Part shown: positions 17,716 through 25,922 of the stretch, piece by piece | How positions within the stretch are numbered: position 1 is the first letter of the stretch | Layout: each line of letters begins with the position of its first letter | Virus record (IMG/VR): IMGVR_UViG_3300031578_000050 | Span: 1-51,571 of that record | Source: a virus | Direction: 5' to 3' (one strand) | DNA: 51,571 nt | Notes under the pieces: generated by a model | The model's input: only the letters and a program-made list of their open reading frames with translations | The model's database searches: none | Told to the model about the DNA's origin: nothing | Translations under genes and position numbers: made by a program

Positions 17716-18011
17716 TATTCGTCCTCTACATTGAGCAACAATACGCCCTCAACAAAATTGGGATCAACCTTGGCAGTATATTCTGGATTGCTTGTGAATG
17801 CCTGTTGGAGCTTCTTAAATACACCACGAAGCTTGGGAGATGCATTTACTCTCCTTTGAAGCCCCTCAAAGTTGTCTAACGCACTATCTTTAGAGATAAT
17901 TTTCGCTGCCGCTTGAGCCTCTTCTTGAGCTTCTTTTAATAATTCATTTTGAGCATAATTCCTGAAAACCTCAGAAGACATTGCTGCCGCCCAATCCATT
18001 TTATCAGCCAT
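17715..18011 (-). CDS. Small helical virion-cluster protein, 98 aa
   Basis: Starts MADKMDWAAAMSSEVFRNYA with GGTG before the ATG. Contains EVFRNYAQNELLKEAQEEA, an amphipathic helix carrying a K-x-A site (LLKEA). The C-terminal half has KLRGVFKKLQQAF and ends in the acidic LLNVEDE. Its stop overlaps the start of the 996-aa gene, so the two are coupled. Function unknown. Confidence 0.75.
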   Translation of the reverse strand: MADKMDWAAAMSSEVFRNYAQNELLKEAQEEAQAAAKIISKDSALDNFEGLQRRVNASPKLRGVFKKLQQAFTSNPEYTAKVDPNFVEGVLLLNVEDE

Positions 18012-18038
18012 AAATGCACCTATGTTATGGTAACCTAT

Positions 18039-18046
18039 TATTTATA
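18039..18046 (-). promoter_or_regulatory. T4-late-like promoter box TATAAATA
   Basis: The minus strand of this 72-bp gap reads GCGTATAAATAATAGG, which contains the exact T4 late-promoter octamer TATAAATA, 28 nt before the ATG of the 98-aa gene. In T4 this box is read by a divergent sigma; here a small sigma-like ORF lies at 43474-43923. A chance match in AT-rich DNA is possible. Confidence 0.4.
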
Positions 18047-18083
18047 CGCGGTTATGCATTGAAGGCTGATTTTTCGCTACTAT

Positions 18084-18779
18084 CTAGAGCCAAATGAACT
18101 CTAAAAGCCTGTGTGTACTAGTAGGAGAACCAGATACTAAAGCAACACCAGGATATGTGTCCCCGGGCTTGCGAGTGGTTAATAGTCCATTTTCGCTAAC
18201 AAACAAATTTGCGTTAATAGGATACCTTTGTTGAGTTTCATATTGATCAGTTTGTGCAATAATTCTCTGGAACCAAACTGTTATCCTGCCGCTAGCATAT
18301 GTCGAATCATCCCCGGGTACGTTTGGAACTTGATAAGTATAATTAACTACGGTACGAATTGAATCCGGTAATCCATCACCGTCAGCATCAAAATTCAACT
18401 CTGTGCCGGCTAGAAATACTACCACTCCGTTGCGTGCAATTAACTCCACATCTACTGGGTCGGATACGAAACTACTCATCATAACGTTGGGGTTTTCTAA
18501 TTCGGCTTTAACGTCTTGTGGAGTTACCAAGGTGTTGTTTGGACCTGTTACGCCAGCAATCGGACCAGCAATTATTACTTCATCTACAGCGGAGGTGGTG
18601 AAGGCATTAGTTTTAACATCGTCAATAATGCCGATAGGGGCAATACCATCCGACACACCACAAACAACGTTATTACCCATAACCGTTAATTGTGCTGGTT
18701 GTCCTGGTTGAAATTCTGAGCTAGGATCAACAGGAAAGCTAAACGGAAGGCTATTACCAGATTGTACGATACGTAACAT
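18084..18779 (-). CDS. Putative decoration or strand-rich head protein, 231 aa
   Basis: Starts MLRIVQSGNSLPFSFPVDPS with AGGTGG before the ATG. 'FQPGQPAQLTVMGNNVVCGV' followed by DGIAPIGIIDD resembles the beta-barrel start of phage decoration/DUF2190-like proteins. The remainder is strand rich with few charges (VVVFLAGTELNFDADGDGLP, then TYASGRITVWFQRI). The D-A-D-G-D-G-L-P segment looks like a calcium-binding loop. Shares size and general character with the 11866-12564 product. It is bounded by a terminator and promoter-like motif upstream. Function is inferred. Confidence 0.68.
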   Translation of the reverse strand: MLRIVQSGNSLPFSFPVDPSSEFQPGQPAQLTVMGNNVVCGVSDGIAPIGIIDDVKTNAFTTSAVDEVIIAGPIAGVTGPNNTLVTPQDVKAELENPNVMMSSFVSDPVDVELIARNGVVVFLAGTELNFDADGDGLPDSIRTVVNYTYQVPNVPGDDSTYASGRITVWFQRIIAQTDQYETQQRYPINANLFVSENGLLTTRKPGDTYPGVALVSGSPTSTHRLLEFIWL

Positions 18780-18807
18780 AAACCACCTATTCTAATGCAA
18801 TTTTAAT

Positions 18808-18820
18808 CTATATATAACAC
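18808..18820 (-). promoter_or_regulatory. Candidate promoter element GTGTTATATATAG
   Basis: Lies just after the terminator at 18826-18855 and 28 nt before the ATG of the 231-aa gene. GTGTTATA is shared with elements at 46565-46577 and 43401-43410, which also follow terminators. Confidence 0.42.
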
Positions 18821-18825
18821 AAAAT

Positions 18826-18855
18826 AATACCCCCTGCCCGAAGACAAGGGGTATT
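18826..18855 (-). terminator. Rho-independent terminator after 145-aa gene
   Basis: AATACCCC pairs with GGGGTATT (8 bp, with further partial pairing in the loop). The minus strand continues ATTTTGTG. Located 25 bp past the stop of the gene ending at 18881. Confidence 0.8.
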
Positions 18856-18880
18856 AAATAATTTTAAGATAAATTAAGTG

Positions 18881-19318
18881 CTATTCCCACAATTTACTTA
18901 AGTCATTAAAATCATCGTCATCGCTGTCTCCTTCAGCGGTAACGACAACACTTGCCGCCTTTCCATCATCTGCACTAAACATCCAACCTTTTGTTTTTAG
19001 GTTTTTTACTGCTTCTTCACTAGACTTTGGCGACTTACCTTCTTTTTTATCCTCTTTATCCTTCTTGCTCTTTTTAGCCTTCTTTTTATCCTCTTTATCT
19101 TTTTCCGTCTTCTTTTTTGCGACAACTTCGATTAACCAAGTAACAAACTCTGCCTCTTTATATAACGCCTTGCCTTCTAATAGTTCTGCTGCCGAATTAA
19201 GGTGCTCCATTATTTTAACGTGATCTTGGTTAGTCTTAGTTCGTTCGAAGGCGTTTTTATAATAATTATTCGCCATTTCTTCTAAAATACTTTCATCTAC
19301 ACGATCTCGTTTAAACAT
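18881..19318 (-). CDS. Lysine/aspartate-rich virion-cluster protein, 145 aa
   Basis: Start chosen at the ATG at 19318 (MFKRDRVDESILEEMANNYY), which has AGGTG six nt upstream; an in-frame GTG at 19327 lies inside that spacing. Residues 35-70 carry the recurrent hairpin module (LNSAAELLEGKALYKEAEFV). Residues about 70-105 are an extreme Lys/Asp/Glu tract (KKKTEKDKEDKKKAKKSKKD). The C-terminus is acidic (GDSDDDDFNDLSKLWE). The mix of charged linker and hairpin resembles scaffold or internal head proteins. Follows the 299-aa protein of similar character. Confidence 0.75.
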   Translation of the reverse strand: MFKRDRVDESILEEMANNYYKNAFERTKTNQDHVKIMEHLNSAAELLEGKALYKEAEFVTWLIEVVAKKKTEKDKEDKKKAKKSKKDKEDKKEGKSPKSSEEAVKNLKTKGWMFSADDGKAASVVVTAEGDSDDDDFNDLSKLWE

Positions 19319-19342
19319 TTTATTCACCTTATAAGGCTATTG

Positions 19343-20242
19343 TTATCCGATTAGCCAGGAAAGATCTAGGTCGTTTTCGTCATCCTTCTCGTCTTTCTCG
19401 TCCTTCTCGTCTTCTTCCTCTTCGTCTTCTTCTTCTTCTTCTTCCTCGTCGTCGTCATCGTCTTCTTCGACGCCCTGTTTGACCCACTGATTAAGCTCTT
19501 GGAAAGCTTGTACGATTTCTGGATCCTCCATTACGAAATCTCCATCATCGGCTTCTAGAGCTTCAGGAATTTCTCCGGCTTCCTCAATACGTTCGGCTAA
19601 TTCTGTTTCTTCGTCGCCTTCTTCGCCTTCGTCTTCGATATCAATCTCTTCTTCAATTTCTTCACCAAGAGGTGGGGGCTCTAAAACAGGTTCACCAAGC
19701 TCTTCGTTTGCTGGCTCAAGCTCTTCGCCTGCATATTCAGCGCTAAATTTTTGTTGAGCTGCCTCATTGATAATCCGATCCAGTAACTTAACAGACTCAG
19801 CAGCACTAACAACTAGTCCCATTCCTTCTAGTGCTTCAGAAGTACGGACTAAAGTATTGATAACGTGATTAATTGCGCCAGCATAAGCACACTTATCATC
19901 GTCATCACCCTTTTTGCATTTGCACTTACCTTTGCATTTGCATTCTTTTTTACCCTTTTTGCCTTTATTTTTACCCTTTAACCAAGGAGGCTGTTCACCT
20001 TTCTTTGGCTTACCCTTTTTCTTGTCATCCTTATCATCCTTGTCGTCTTTATCCTCATCCTTTTTCTTGGAGGCAAATCGAACAAATGCGCGATAATTAG
20101 GGTCCTGGCTTAAGGCTTCAGAATATTCCTGTTCGGTAGACTCGACTACGGGGCTGGCAAAAATCCTCTTGAACTCTTCTTTTTCAAGCGTTTCACTCAT
20201 TTCAGCCGCAATTGCGTCACCAATATTTGAGTTTTTAATCAT
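19343..20242 (-). CDS. Highly charged head-cluster protein with Cys-Lys cluster, 299 aa
   Basis: Starts MIKNSNIGDAIAAEMSETLE with AAGAGG upstream. After a helical N-terminus and FVRFASKKK (a K/R-x-A type site) comes a Lys/Asp tract, then ECKCKGKCKCKKGDDDDKC at about residues 98-117, five or six cysteines alternating with lysine that could bind metal. Residues 120-155 hold the hairpin module (VINTLVRTSEALEGMGLVVS). The C-terminal 120 residues are almost entirely Asp/Glu, including runs of more than ten acidic residues, before NDLDLSWLIG. The pattern suits a scaffold or DNA-mimic-like internal head protein; no homologous family recognised. Confidence 0.75.
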   Translation of the reverse strand: MIKNSNIGDAIAAEMSETLEKEEFKRIFASPVVESTEQEYSEALSQDPNYRAFVRFASKKKDEDKDDKDDKDDKKKGKPKKGEQPPWLKGKNKGKKGKKECKCKGKCKCKKGDDDDKCAYAGAINHVINTLVRTSEALEGMGLVVSAAESVKLLDRIINEAAQQKFSAEYAGEELEPANEELGEPVLEPPPLGEEIEEEIDIEDEGEEGDEETELAERIEEAGEIPEALEADDGDFVMEDPEIVQAFQELNQWVKQGVEEDDDDDEEEEEEEDEEEEDEKDEKDEKDDENDLDLSWLIG

Positions 20243-20267
20243 TGTACAATCCTCTTAATAGATATAA

Positions 20268-20289
20268 GGACGGGGATTTAACCCCGTCC
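20268..20289 (-). terminator. Hairpin after protease-scaffold gene
   Basis: GGACGGGG pairs perfectly with CCCCGTCC around TTAAAT, 13 bp past the stop at 20302. The minus strand continues TTATATCTATT, only a weak U-run, so partial termination or an mRNA end-point is likely. The downstream Shine-Dalgarno AAGAGG is free of the stem. Confidence 0.65.
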
Positions 20290-20301
20290 CTACAGTCTAA
20301 A

Positions 20302-23300
20302 TTAGTATTTGCGATTCCTGAAAGCCGCGTCAAGATCATTCATCAGCGATTCTGTTCGAGTTTCTACCGCTGGTAAGGCTACATCTGGTGATCCCATCAT
20401 AACTTCCGATGGATACCCTACGTTGGGAATAGAAGCAGTCTTCTTCAGTGGATAGCGTCCAACCGTTGCCTTAAGATGTTCAAAGTTACCATCCGTAAAG
20501 GTCATAAGAGCGCTTACCTGCTCTGAGATGGCTTCACGGTTTCCACCGATAATACCACGCTGTGCCATTTCATGAGCTAACTCAAAAGCACGAGCTACCT
20601 TAACACGATACTTGGTATTCTCTTCTTCAGCCTTCTTGTTGTGATATTCCTTAACCAAATCATTCACGTACTGTGAAGATTCGCTATCGCCAGCTTCGCC
20701 CCACATCTGCTTCCAATAGGAAACTGCCTGCGGGTCTAGACCCTGTGAAATCAGTGCTGGGAAATCAGCAACAGGATCGATCTTGCCAGCTTGAACTAGC
20801 CGCTGAATATCTTCCGCCGCCTTGCGAACGCGAGGAGGTGCATTAGCAACATCCATCATCTTGGTGTGTGCTTCTGGAAGAGTCTCAACCTTGGCTAAAT
20901 CACCAGTAGGCTTAGTGTCCAAATCAGTAGTAAAACCACCGCTTGGATGCGCCTTCTGGAGCATGTCACTGAATGCTACGCCCTTCTGCGCAATCTTGGT
21001 GCGAAGGGCAGCTAAGTTCTCAGAACTGGCATTGCCCAACAGACCTTCGAGTTCCTGACTGGTATCAGCAGTTGCCTCGGCAGGTTCTCCGCCTTCAAAC
21101 TTGATATTAACCGCGTCGCCAATATCTTCATCTTCCGAAACGGAAATCTCATCTTCCAGCGGCTCATCTTCTTCGCTGGATAACTCTTCAAGATATGACG
21201 CTAAGGCTTCGGGATCGTCAGGCTCTAAACCGGCAAGATTGATATCAGCAATATCGGCATCATTCTTGTCGTCTTTTTCTTCCTTCTTCTCCTTCTCTTC
21301 CTTCTCTTCTTTTTCCTTCTTCTCGTCTTCTTTTTCTTTCTTCTCTGCCTTCTCTGCCTTCTCTGCCTTCTCGTCATCCTTCTCGCTCTTAGTCATTTCA
21401 GACTCCTCTCCAGCCCTCTTGATAAGAGCCTCTGTGCCGCGTGCGTACTTAACAAATGCCGACATAAGCTTATAAACGTTAGCAATCGTGCCCTTTACGT
21501 CATTAACCGCCTCAGTGGCTAAATCACTAACCACCTCGGAATTTTCCGTATTAACGGCACCATCTGTATTATAAACGTGCTGCAACAGTTGTAATTCTTC
21601 TTTATGATCGCTAAGATCGCTAATTGCCTGCTGCGCACCTTTAACCAATGCCTGGTTAAGAGTTTTGCGCATGGCGGGGAGTGAAACCGAGGCGGTTGCC
21701 ATTGCTTCCGGTCCTGGCTCTACAGCACCTTCCATTCCGCCAGCCTGCTCTTCTTTCAGAGACTGAACCTGACGCTTCATATCCGCAATCAGTCCATCAA
21801 CCTCATCTAAATTAGTAGCCAACGCCTCTGCTGGACTGCCACTCTCGCCGGTATCAACCGGAGGTTCGGCACCTTCGCCAGGCATTGCTGGTGGCATTTC
21901 GGGAACAGGAGCTGCTCCGCCAGCATCAGGAGGAGCACCAGGAGCTGCGCCTGGTCCTGCTACTGCCTGGGCACCCTTGAAAATAGACAGGGCGGTATTG
22001 AATCCCTGAGACCTGATGGTATCAAGAATTTTCTTTCCGTACACCTTGGTAGCAATACTGTCATAAAACGCAGCAACCTTATCAGGTCCGACCAGATCAT
22101 TAACAGAAGCGGTTAGAATCAGATTATCACCATGATAAATTTCCCAACGGTCCTGTCCTTTTTCTGCCGACTTTACAAAGCGAGCATTAAGCTTGGCACG
22201 AAGCAGCTTCTTCTTTTCAGCCAAATCGTTACCATACAAACCATCAGGCTTGCCAACGTTCGGGAACGGAGGAGCGCCAACCATTTGTTTATCTTCGTTA
22301 TTACGAATACCATCTGAATCTTCTTTTTCATACTTTGGTTTGCCGGGAGTGGGCTCGTTTACGCCACCGCCACCCTGGAAATAACCTTTGGCATCAATAG
22401 CGTTCTTAGCCCGCTCAAGCGCCGCTTCACGACGCATTTTGCGCTGTTCATTTTCTGCCGCCATACGCAGAAGCTTCTTTTTACGAGCCTCTTCTGACTC
22501 TGGCACAGACGCCGGGCTGGGGTGCATACCATCTACCGGACCCACATCAGGGAACGGAGGTTGTCCAACCATTTGTTTATCTTCGTTATTACGAATAGAA
22601 TCTGAATCTTCTTTAGGGTATTTTACTTGCTTTGGGGCTGGCTCATTTACGCCGCCTCCACCCTGGAAATAAGCATTTTTCTTATTAGTCATTGTATTGT
22701 CCTCAATATTATTTAAATGACCCTCTTCTACTGAAGCCATTTTATTGATAAAATTGTCTAGTTGAGCTACTTTTTCATTTAAAACTCTCGTAACGTCGGA
22801 AAGTAGCTCGGAAGCATATCGATCTGGAAATCCCTGAGGATTGTTTCCAGCCACATCGGACACTTCGGTCTCTGTCATTTCAAGAGAACCTCGACCTTGT
22901 TGTCCATAAGGCGGATTAACTTCCTCATCTTCTCCTAATGAATCGATTTTAGCTTCAATGTTTTTTAAATCTTCTTTAAGCTGTCGTACTTCTTCTAACG
23001 TCATTGCCCGTTTTTCTCTAACCATTTGTTCTTTTGCGTCTACATACTGGGCAATGCTATCAGCAGCAGCAAGCACACGACGAATTTTAGCACCCGGATC
23101 TGCGCCATTAACTACGATAGATAGCTCAATGGGCGACAGATCCACGTTAATTTCGCCATAACAAGTCTTTGATTTCATGTGCTCACAGAAATCTGCCTCT
23201 GTCTTGGCAACTCTGTGACACCCTAGTTCTGTACAAATTGCTCTACCAACTGCGGTTCCCATGGACACAGACGCAGCCATACCAGTAGACACTTTGTGAG

Positions 23301-23859
23301 CTAACTCTGGATATCCCACCTTATCCAAAGCGCAGAGGGCAACAACCCTTTGTCTTTTATCATCCCAATATGTATCAATCACAAGACCGCGCATCATATC
23401 TACAGATTGAGATTGATGGTCGAGACATAATGGTTTAGCTACCCATTTCTTATAAGCTTTCTTTAATTCTTGTGCTGGGAAGATATCGGCATTGCTATTC
23501 TTGAAAGGTTTAATATTTGGATCATTACAACGCCAAATCCATGTATCATTATCTGTATCCCAATGCGCTTCTACATCTTTACCATCAGCGGTCTTTTTTA
23601 AAGCGCCCGTTTCATCCAATAATGCGGCTTCCGCGGCATGCATCATAACAGCGGTAAAATAAAGAAAATCCTTAGCCTTTGGTGCAATTGCTTTACCGGT
23701 CTTAATCGACTCAGCGGCAGCTTCGGCAGAAGCGCGAGCTTTCAGATCGATAACCCCATCTTGAAACATTCTAGTTATTTCAGGATCATCATCATCCAAA
23801 ATGTTAGGCTTAAGGTCATCCTTGGTAACAGTTATTGCTTCTCCTAATTTGATAAGCAT
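20302..23859 (-). CDS. Prohead maturation protease fused to a long scaffold, 1185 aa
   Basis: Residues about 60-270 resemble the assemblin-fold prohead proteases: PLCLDHQS (H148 candidate catalytic His), GLVIDTYWDDKRQRVVA strands, then AASVSMGTA (S197/S199 candidate nucleophile). Immediately after the serine motif is CTELGC...FCEHMK (C209, C214, C225, H227), a small zinc-knuckle-like insertion known in large-phage proteases, and ELSIVVNGADPGAKI. Residues 270-1185 are scaffold-like: coiled-coil 275-325, two copies of a YFQGGGGVNEP module (about 395-440 and 492-540), Pro/Ala/Gly linker 660-720, an extreme Lys/Glu tract near 840-880, acidic 890-950 and a helical C-terminus. Known role: the protease cleaves capsid and scaffold inside the prohead. 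An ATG at codon 390 with GAGG upstream may start a separate scaffold. SD GGAG precedes the main ATG. Confidence 0.85.
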   Translation of the reverse strand: MLIKLGEAITVTKDDLKPNILDDDDPEITRMFQDGVIDLKARASAEAAAESIKTGKAIAPKAKDFLYFTAVMMHAAEAALLDETGALKKTADGKDVEAHWDTDNDTWIWRCNDPNIKPFKNSNADIFPAQELKKAYKKWVAKPLCLDHQSQSVDMMRGLVIDTYWDDKRQRVVALCALDKVGYPELAHKVSTGMAASVSMGTAVGRAICTELGCHRVAKTEADFCEHMKSKTCYGEINVDLSPIELSIVVNGADPGAKIRRVLAAADSIAQYVDAKEQMVREKRAMTLEEVRQLKEDLKNIEAKIDSLGEDEEVNPPYGQQGRGSLEMTETEVSDVAGNNPQGFPDRYASELLSDVTRVLNEKVAQLDNFINKMASVEEGHLNNIEDNTMTNKKNAYFQGGGGVNEPAPKQVKYPKEDSDSIRNNEDKQMVGQPPFPDVGPVDGMHPSPASVPESEEARKKKLLRMAAENEQRKMRREAALERAKNAIDAKGYFQGGGGVNEPTPGKPKYEKEDSDGIRNNEDKQMVGAPPFPNVGKPDGLYGNDLAEKKKLLRAKLNARFVKSAEKGQDRWEIYHGDNLILTASVNDLVGPDKVAAFYDSIATKVYGKKILDTIRSQGFNTALSIFKGAQAVAGPGAAPGAPPDAGGAAPVPEMPPAMPGEGAEPPVDTGESGSPAEALATNLDEVDGLIADMKRQVQSLKEEQAGGMEGAVEPGPEAMATASVSLPAMRKTLNQALVKGAQQAISDLSDHKEELQLLQHVYNTDGAVNTENSEVVSDLATEAVNDVKGTIANVYKLMSAFVKYARGTEALIKRAGEESEMTKSEKDDEKAEKAEKAEKKEKEDEKKEKEEKEEKEKKEEKDDKNDADIADINLAGLEPDDPEALASYLEELSSEEDEPLEDEISVSEDEDIGDAVNIKFEGGEPAEATADTSQELEGLLGNASSENLAALRTKIAQKGVAFSDMLQKAHPSGGFTTDLDTKPTGDLAKVETLPEAHTKMMDVANAPPRVRKAAEDIQRLVQAGKIDPVADFPALISQGLDPQAVSYWKQMWGEAGDSESSQYVNDLVKEYHNKKAEEENTKYRVKVARAFELAHEMAQRGIIGGNREAISEQVSALMTFTDGNFEHLKATVGRYPLKKTASIPNVGYPSEVMMGSPDVALPAVETRTESLMNDLDAAFRNRKY
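22258..22672 (-). repeat. Internal duplication in scaffold segment
   Basis: Two roughly 120-bp segments (about 22550-22672 and 22258-22384) are near copies. Both encode YFQGGGGVNEP..., then K/Y-P/E-KEDSD-S/G-IRNNEDKQMVG followed by PPFP-D/N-VG. Most changes are at third positions plus a short divergent stretch, indicating a duplication under selection for the protein. Confidence 0.85.
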
Positions 23860-23996
23860 TATTTCTCCGAAGTAGAAGCCTTCATTTCTTCTCGTTGTTC
23901 TCTTGCCCTACGCGCTACCTCTTCCAACTCGCGTTGAACTTCTTCTTCTTTATAAATCTTTAAAATCTTTTCTGGTTCTCCCTGTTTAATAAACAT
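23859..23996 (-). CDS. Small 45-aa ORF upstream of protease
   Basis: ATG at 23996 follows the upstream stop by two bases, and its TAA shares a base with the ATG of the protease gene (TAATG), so it fills the gap perfectly. The product begins MFIKQGEPEKILKIYKEEEV and is one charged helix of mostly Glu, Arg and Lys, ending KASTSEK. Shine-Dalgarno is weak (AGAGGTTAAGG). The exact fit between neighbours is the main evidence that it is a gene. Possible assembly adaptor or leader; function unknown. Confidence 0.65.
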   Translation of the reverse strand: MFIKQGEPEKILKIYKEEEVQRELEEVARRAREQREEMKASTSEK

Positions 23997-23998
23997 CC

Positions 23999-24706
23999 TT
24001 AACCTCTCTGGCGTAACCGTTTTTCTCTTTCTTGATATAATCTAACAACATATGGTTCCCGCTTCTGCACAGGAATATTAAGCTCTTGACTAGAATCTTC
24101 TATCCAGTTCTTTGCAAGAATATTGGTATTTATATGATCAATTATACGATCTTCTATCAGCTTTTTTAGTTCTGATATCTCTTTTTTAGTGTTTTCCATA
24201 GAAGAAACAACATTATTTCTAAAAGTAGAGCTAGTATAATTTCTAATAATAGCAACCAACCTATCCACATTATCTTCTACGTCGGTCGCATCATCTGAAA
24301 AAGATTCCAACAACTTGGAAATATGGGTATCAGATGAAAACTCTTTAAGCTTGGCTGCACACATGAACGCAGTCTTTTTAATACTCCAATCTTTGGGATT
24401 GGTGCCCGATACTGTGTCTTTACCCAAATACTCTTTTTCTATTTCTTCTGAAAAACGCCACAACGTAGCTCTGTACTTGTGTATCGATTCTTCTGATACT
24501 GTTTGGTATTCTTTAAATGGGTTGTATAACAAATTGAGATAATTGTTAAAGTTCATCAATTTATTAATTAATAACTTTAGCCAAGCAACCAATGTTGCGG
24601 CAATTTTTTTCTCTTCCTCTGGGATGTCCAGAGTCATTTCTACAGTGCCAGACTTTAACATATTTAAATACAAAATAAATGGTATATTACAACTGTACCA
24701 GCCCAT
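23999..24706 (-). CDS. Unknown helical virion-cluster protein, up to 235 aa
   Basis: The frame opens at 24706 (20-bp overlap with the phosphatase-like gene). Later in-frame ATGs at 24661 (MLKSGTVEMTLDIPEEEKK) and 24640 may be the real start; none has a clear Shine-Dalgarno. The product is helical with repeated amphipathic segments (LVAWLKLLINKLMNFNNYL; DNVDRLVAIIRNYTSSTFRN; KKEISELKKLIEDRIIDHIN) and a basic tail (REKRLRQRG). No recognisable domain. It sits just upstream of protease, so an assembly role is plausible. Confidence 0.7.
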   Translation of the reverse strand: MGWYSCNIPFILYLNMLKSGTVEMTLDIPEEEKKIAATLVAWLKLLINKLMNFNNYLNLLYNPFKEYQTVSEESIHKYRATLWRFSEEIEKEYLGKDTVSGTNPKDWSIKKTAFMCAAKLKEFSSDTHISKLLESFSDDATDVEDNVDRLVAIIRNYTSSTFRNNVVSSMENTKKEISELKKLIEDRIIDHINTNILAKNWIEDSSQELNIPVQKREPYVVRLYQEREKRLRQRG

Positions 24707-25922
24707 AAGGATCTATATCAACTAATCCGCCAGGTCCGCCGGCACCGGGAGTTCCGCCAGTAGCGCCATAATTTGTACCAGGAATTGAGCCCTGATAATC
24801 ACTTCTGGAACCAATTTCTGGTAATGATGGTACGCTGGGAATTGCCGGTGATCCTTGTCCTGATGGTAATTCCTCAGCAGTGGGTGACCCTATAGGTCCG
24901 CCTCCTAAAAAGGCTTCATTAACATCGTCTTTATCTAAAGCTTTAATAACACTCATTATATCTGGTGTTAGTTCTAATGTGGGTTTTAATATCAATTGTT
25001 GAACAGACTTCGGGGCAAATTTTAATGCTGCCGCGCCTTGTCCATACCCAATCCACAAATCAGCCACTGGTGGTAAATCACCATTTCTGACAACTTCAAC
25101 ACCATATCCAATAGACATTAAAAATTGTTTAAGCGTAGAATAAAACTTTCCTACGCCAGGAAACGGATCTCCCACAATAATAACTGCTGATTTAGTGGTT
25201 GCTTTTTTAAAAATCTCAGTAAGTATTCGCATTCTAGCTCTAATATTAACGGGAGGATATGATTCGCCTTCCGGCATAACCAAAGCAGAATGCCGCGCTG
25301 CTTGGGTTTGATCTATAACCGGATTAGATGTGTCAGCTACCGTAGAAGAATGTCCTTGGTTGTGTCCCTGTTCACGAAGGTAAGTAACAATATCATCTGT
25401 ATCAGATATATCAACAGTCACCTTTCCTTCTGTAGTTTCTCCAGTTTCTTCTTGTGCTTGAGAGGATGGTAAACCAATAACTTGATTCATTATCGTTTTT
25501 GCCGGGATAGATACGCCACGACCATAACCTAACGATTCTACTTTTTTAATAGCGGTAGCTGGACTTGCGCCATGCTTAACTACGTCATAAATGGCTACAG
25601 CAAAACCGGTACGATCCTGACCCAACCTACAATGCACCAATGTGGATCCTTCCGGTGTATCAAAAATCTGTCCATTCATTTCTCTTAGTTTCCGCCCTAC
25701 AGCTTGAATACTAGCTGGATTTTCTGGGTTGATTGGTAGCTGAATATGCTGCACATTAGGGGGCAATAAGCGTGCAATTACGGCTCCTGCTTCCCGGTCA
25801 AGAGAAATTACTTTTCTTACTTTAGGGTAATTATTTACGAGCCAATCCACCTGCGCTTTTAATCTTGGCGCACCACTTCGATATAACTTAGGATCGACTT
25901 GGCGAAAGTTAAGAGGCATCAT
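24687..25922 (-). CDS. Tyrosine/dual-specificity phosphatase-like protein, 411 aa
   Basis: Residues 5-150 match the DSP fold: FRQVDPKLYRSGAPR (typical 'v...lYRs' opening), KVRKVISLDRE, HIQLPINPEN, and the P-loop HCRLGQDRTG at 97-106, that is H-C-x5-R-T with Cys98 and Arg104. Family chemistry: dephosphorylation through a phosphocysteine. Residues 235-320 form an alpha/beta segment (SAVIIVGDPFPGVGKFYSTL ... DLWIGYGQGAAALKFAP) that resembles an alpha/beta-hydrolase elbow with the serine replaced by glycine. The last 60 residues are Gly/Pro rich, as in structural proteins. It overlaps the DUF5661-like gene start (stop/start at 25919-25922). Its position in the head cluster suggests a packaged or assembly-linked enzyme. 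Substrate unknown. Confidence 0.8.
   Translation of the reverse strand: MMPLNFRQVDPKLYRSGAPRLKAQVDWLVNNYPKVRKVISLDREAGAVIARLLPPNVQHIQLPINPENPASIQAVGRKLREMNGQIFDTPEGSTLVHCRLGQDRTGFAVAIYDVVKHGASPATAIKKVESLGYGRGVSIPAKTIMNQVIGLPSSQAQEETGETTEGKVTVDISDTDDIVTYLREQGHNQGHSSTVADTSNPVIDQTQAARHSALVMPEGESYPPVNIRARMRILTEIFKKATTKSAVIIVGDPFPGVGKFYSTLKQFLMSIGYGVEVVRNGDLPPVADLWIGYGQGAAALKFAPKSVQQLILKPTLELTPDIMSVIKALDKDDVNEAFLGGGPIGSPTAEELPSGQGSPAIPSVPSLPEIGSRSDYQGSIPGTNYGATGGTPGAGGPGGLVDIDPYGLVQL

Noticed and set aside
22690-22700. TEV-protease-like YFQG site in the scaffold
   Set aside because: Only part of the recognition sequence matches, and there is no reason for a plant-virus protease here; coincidence.
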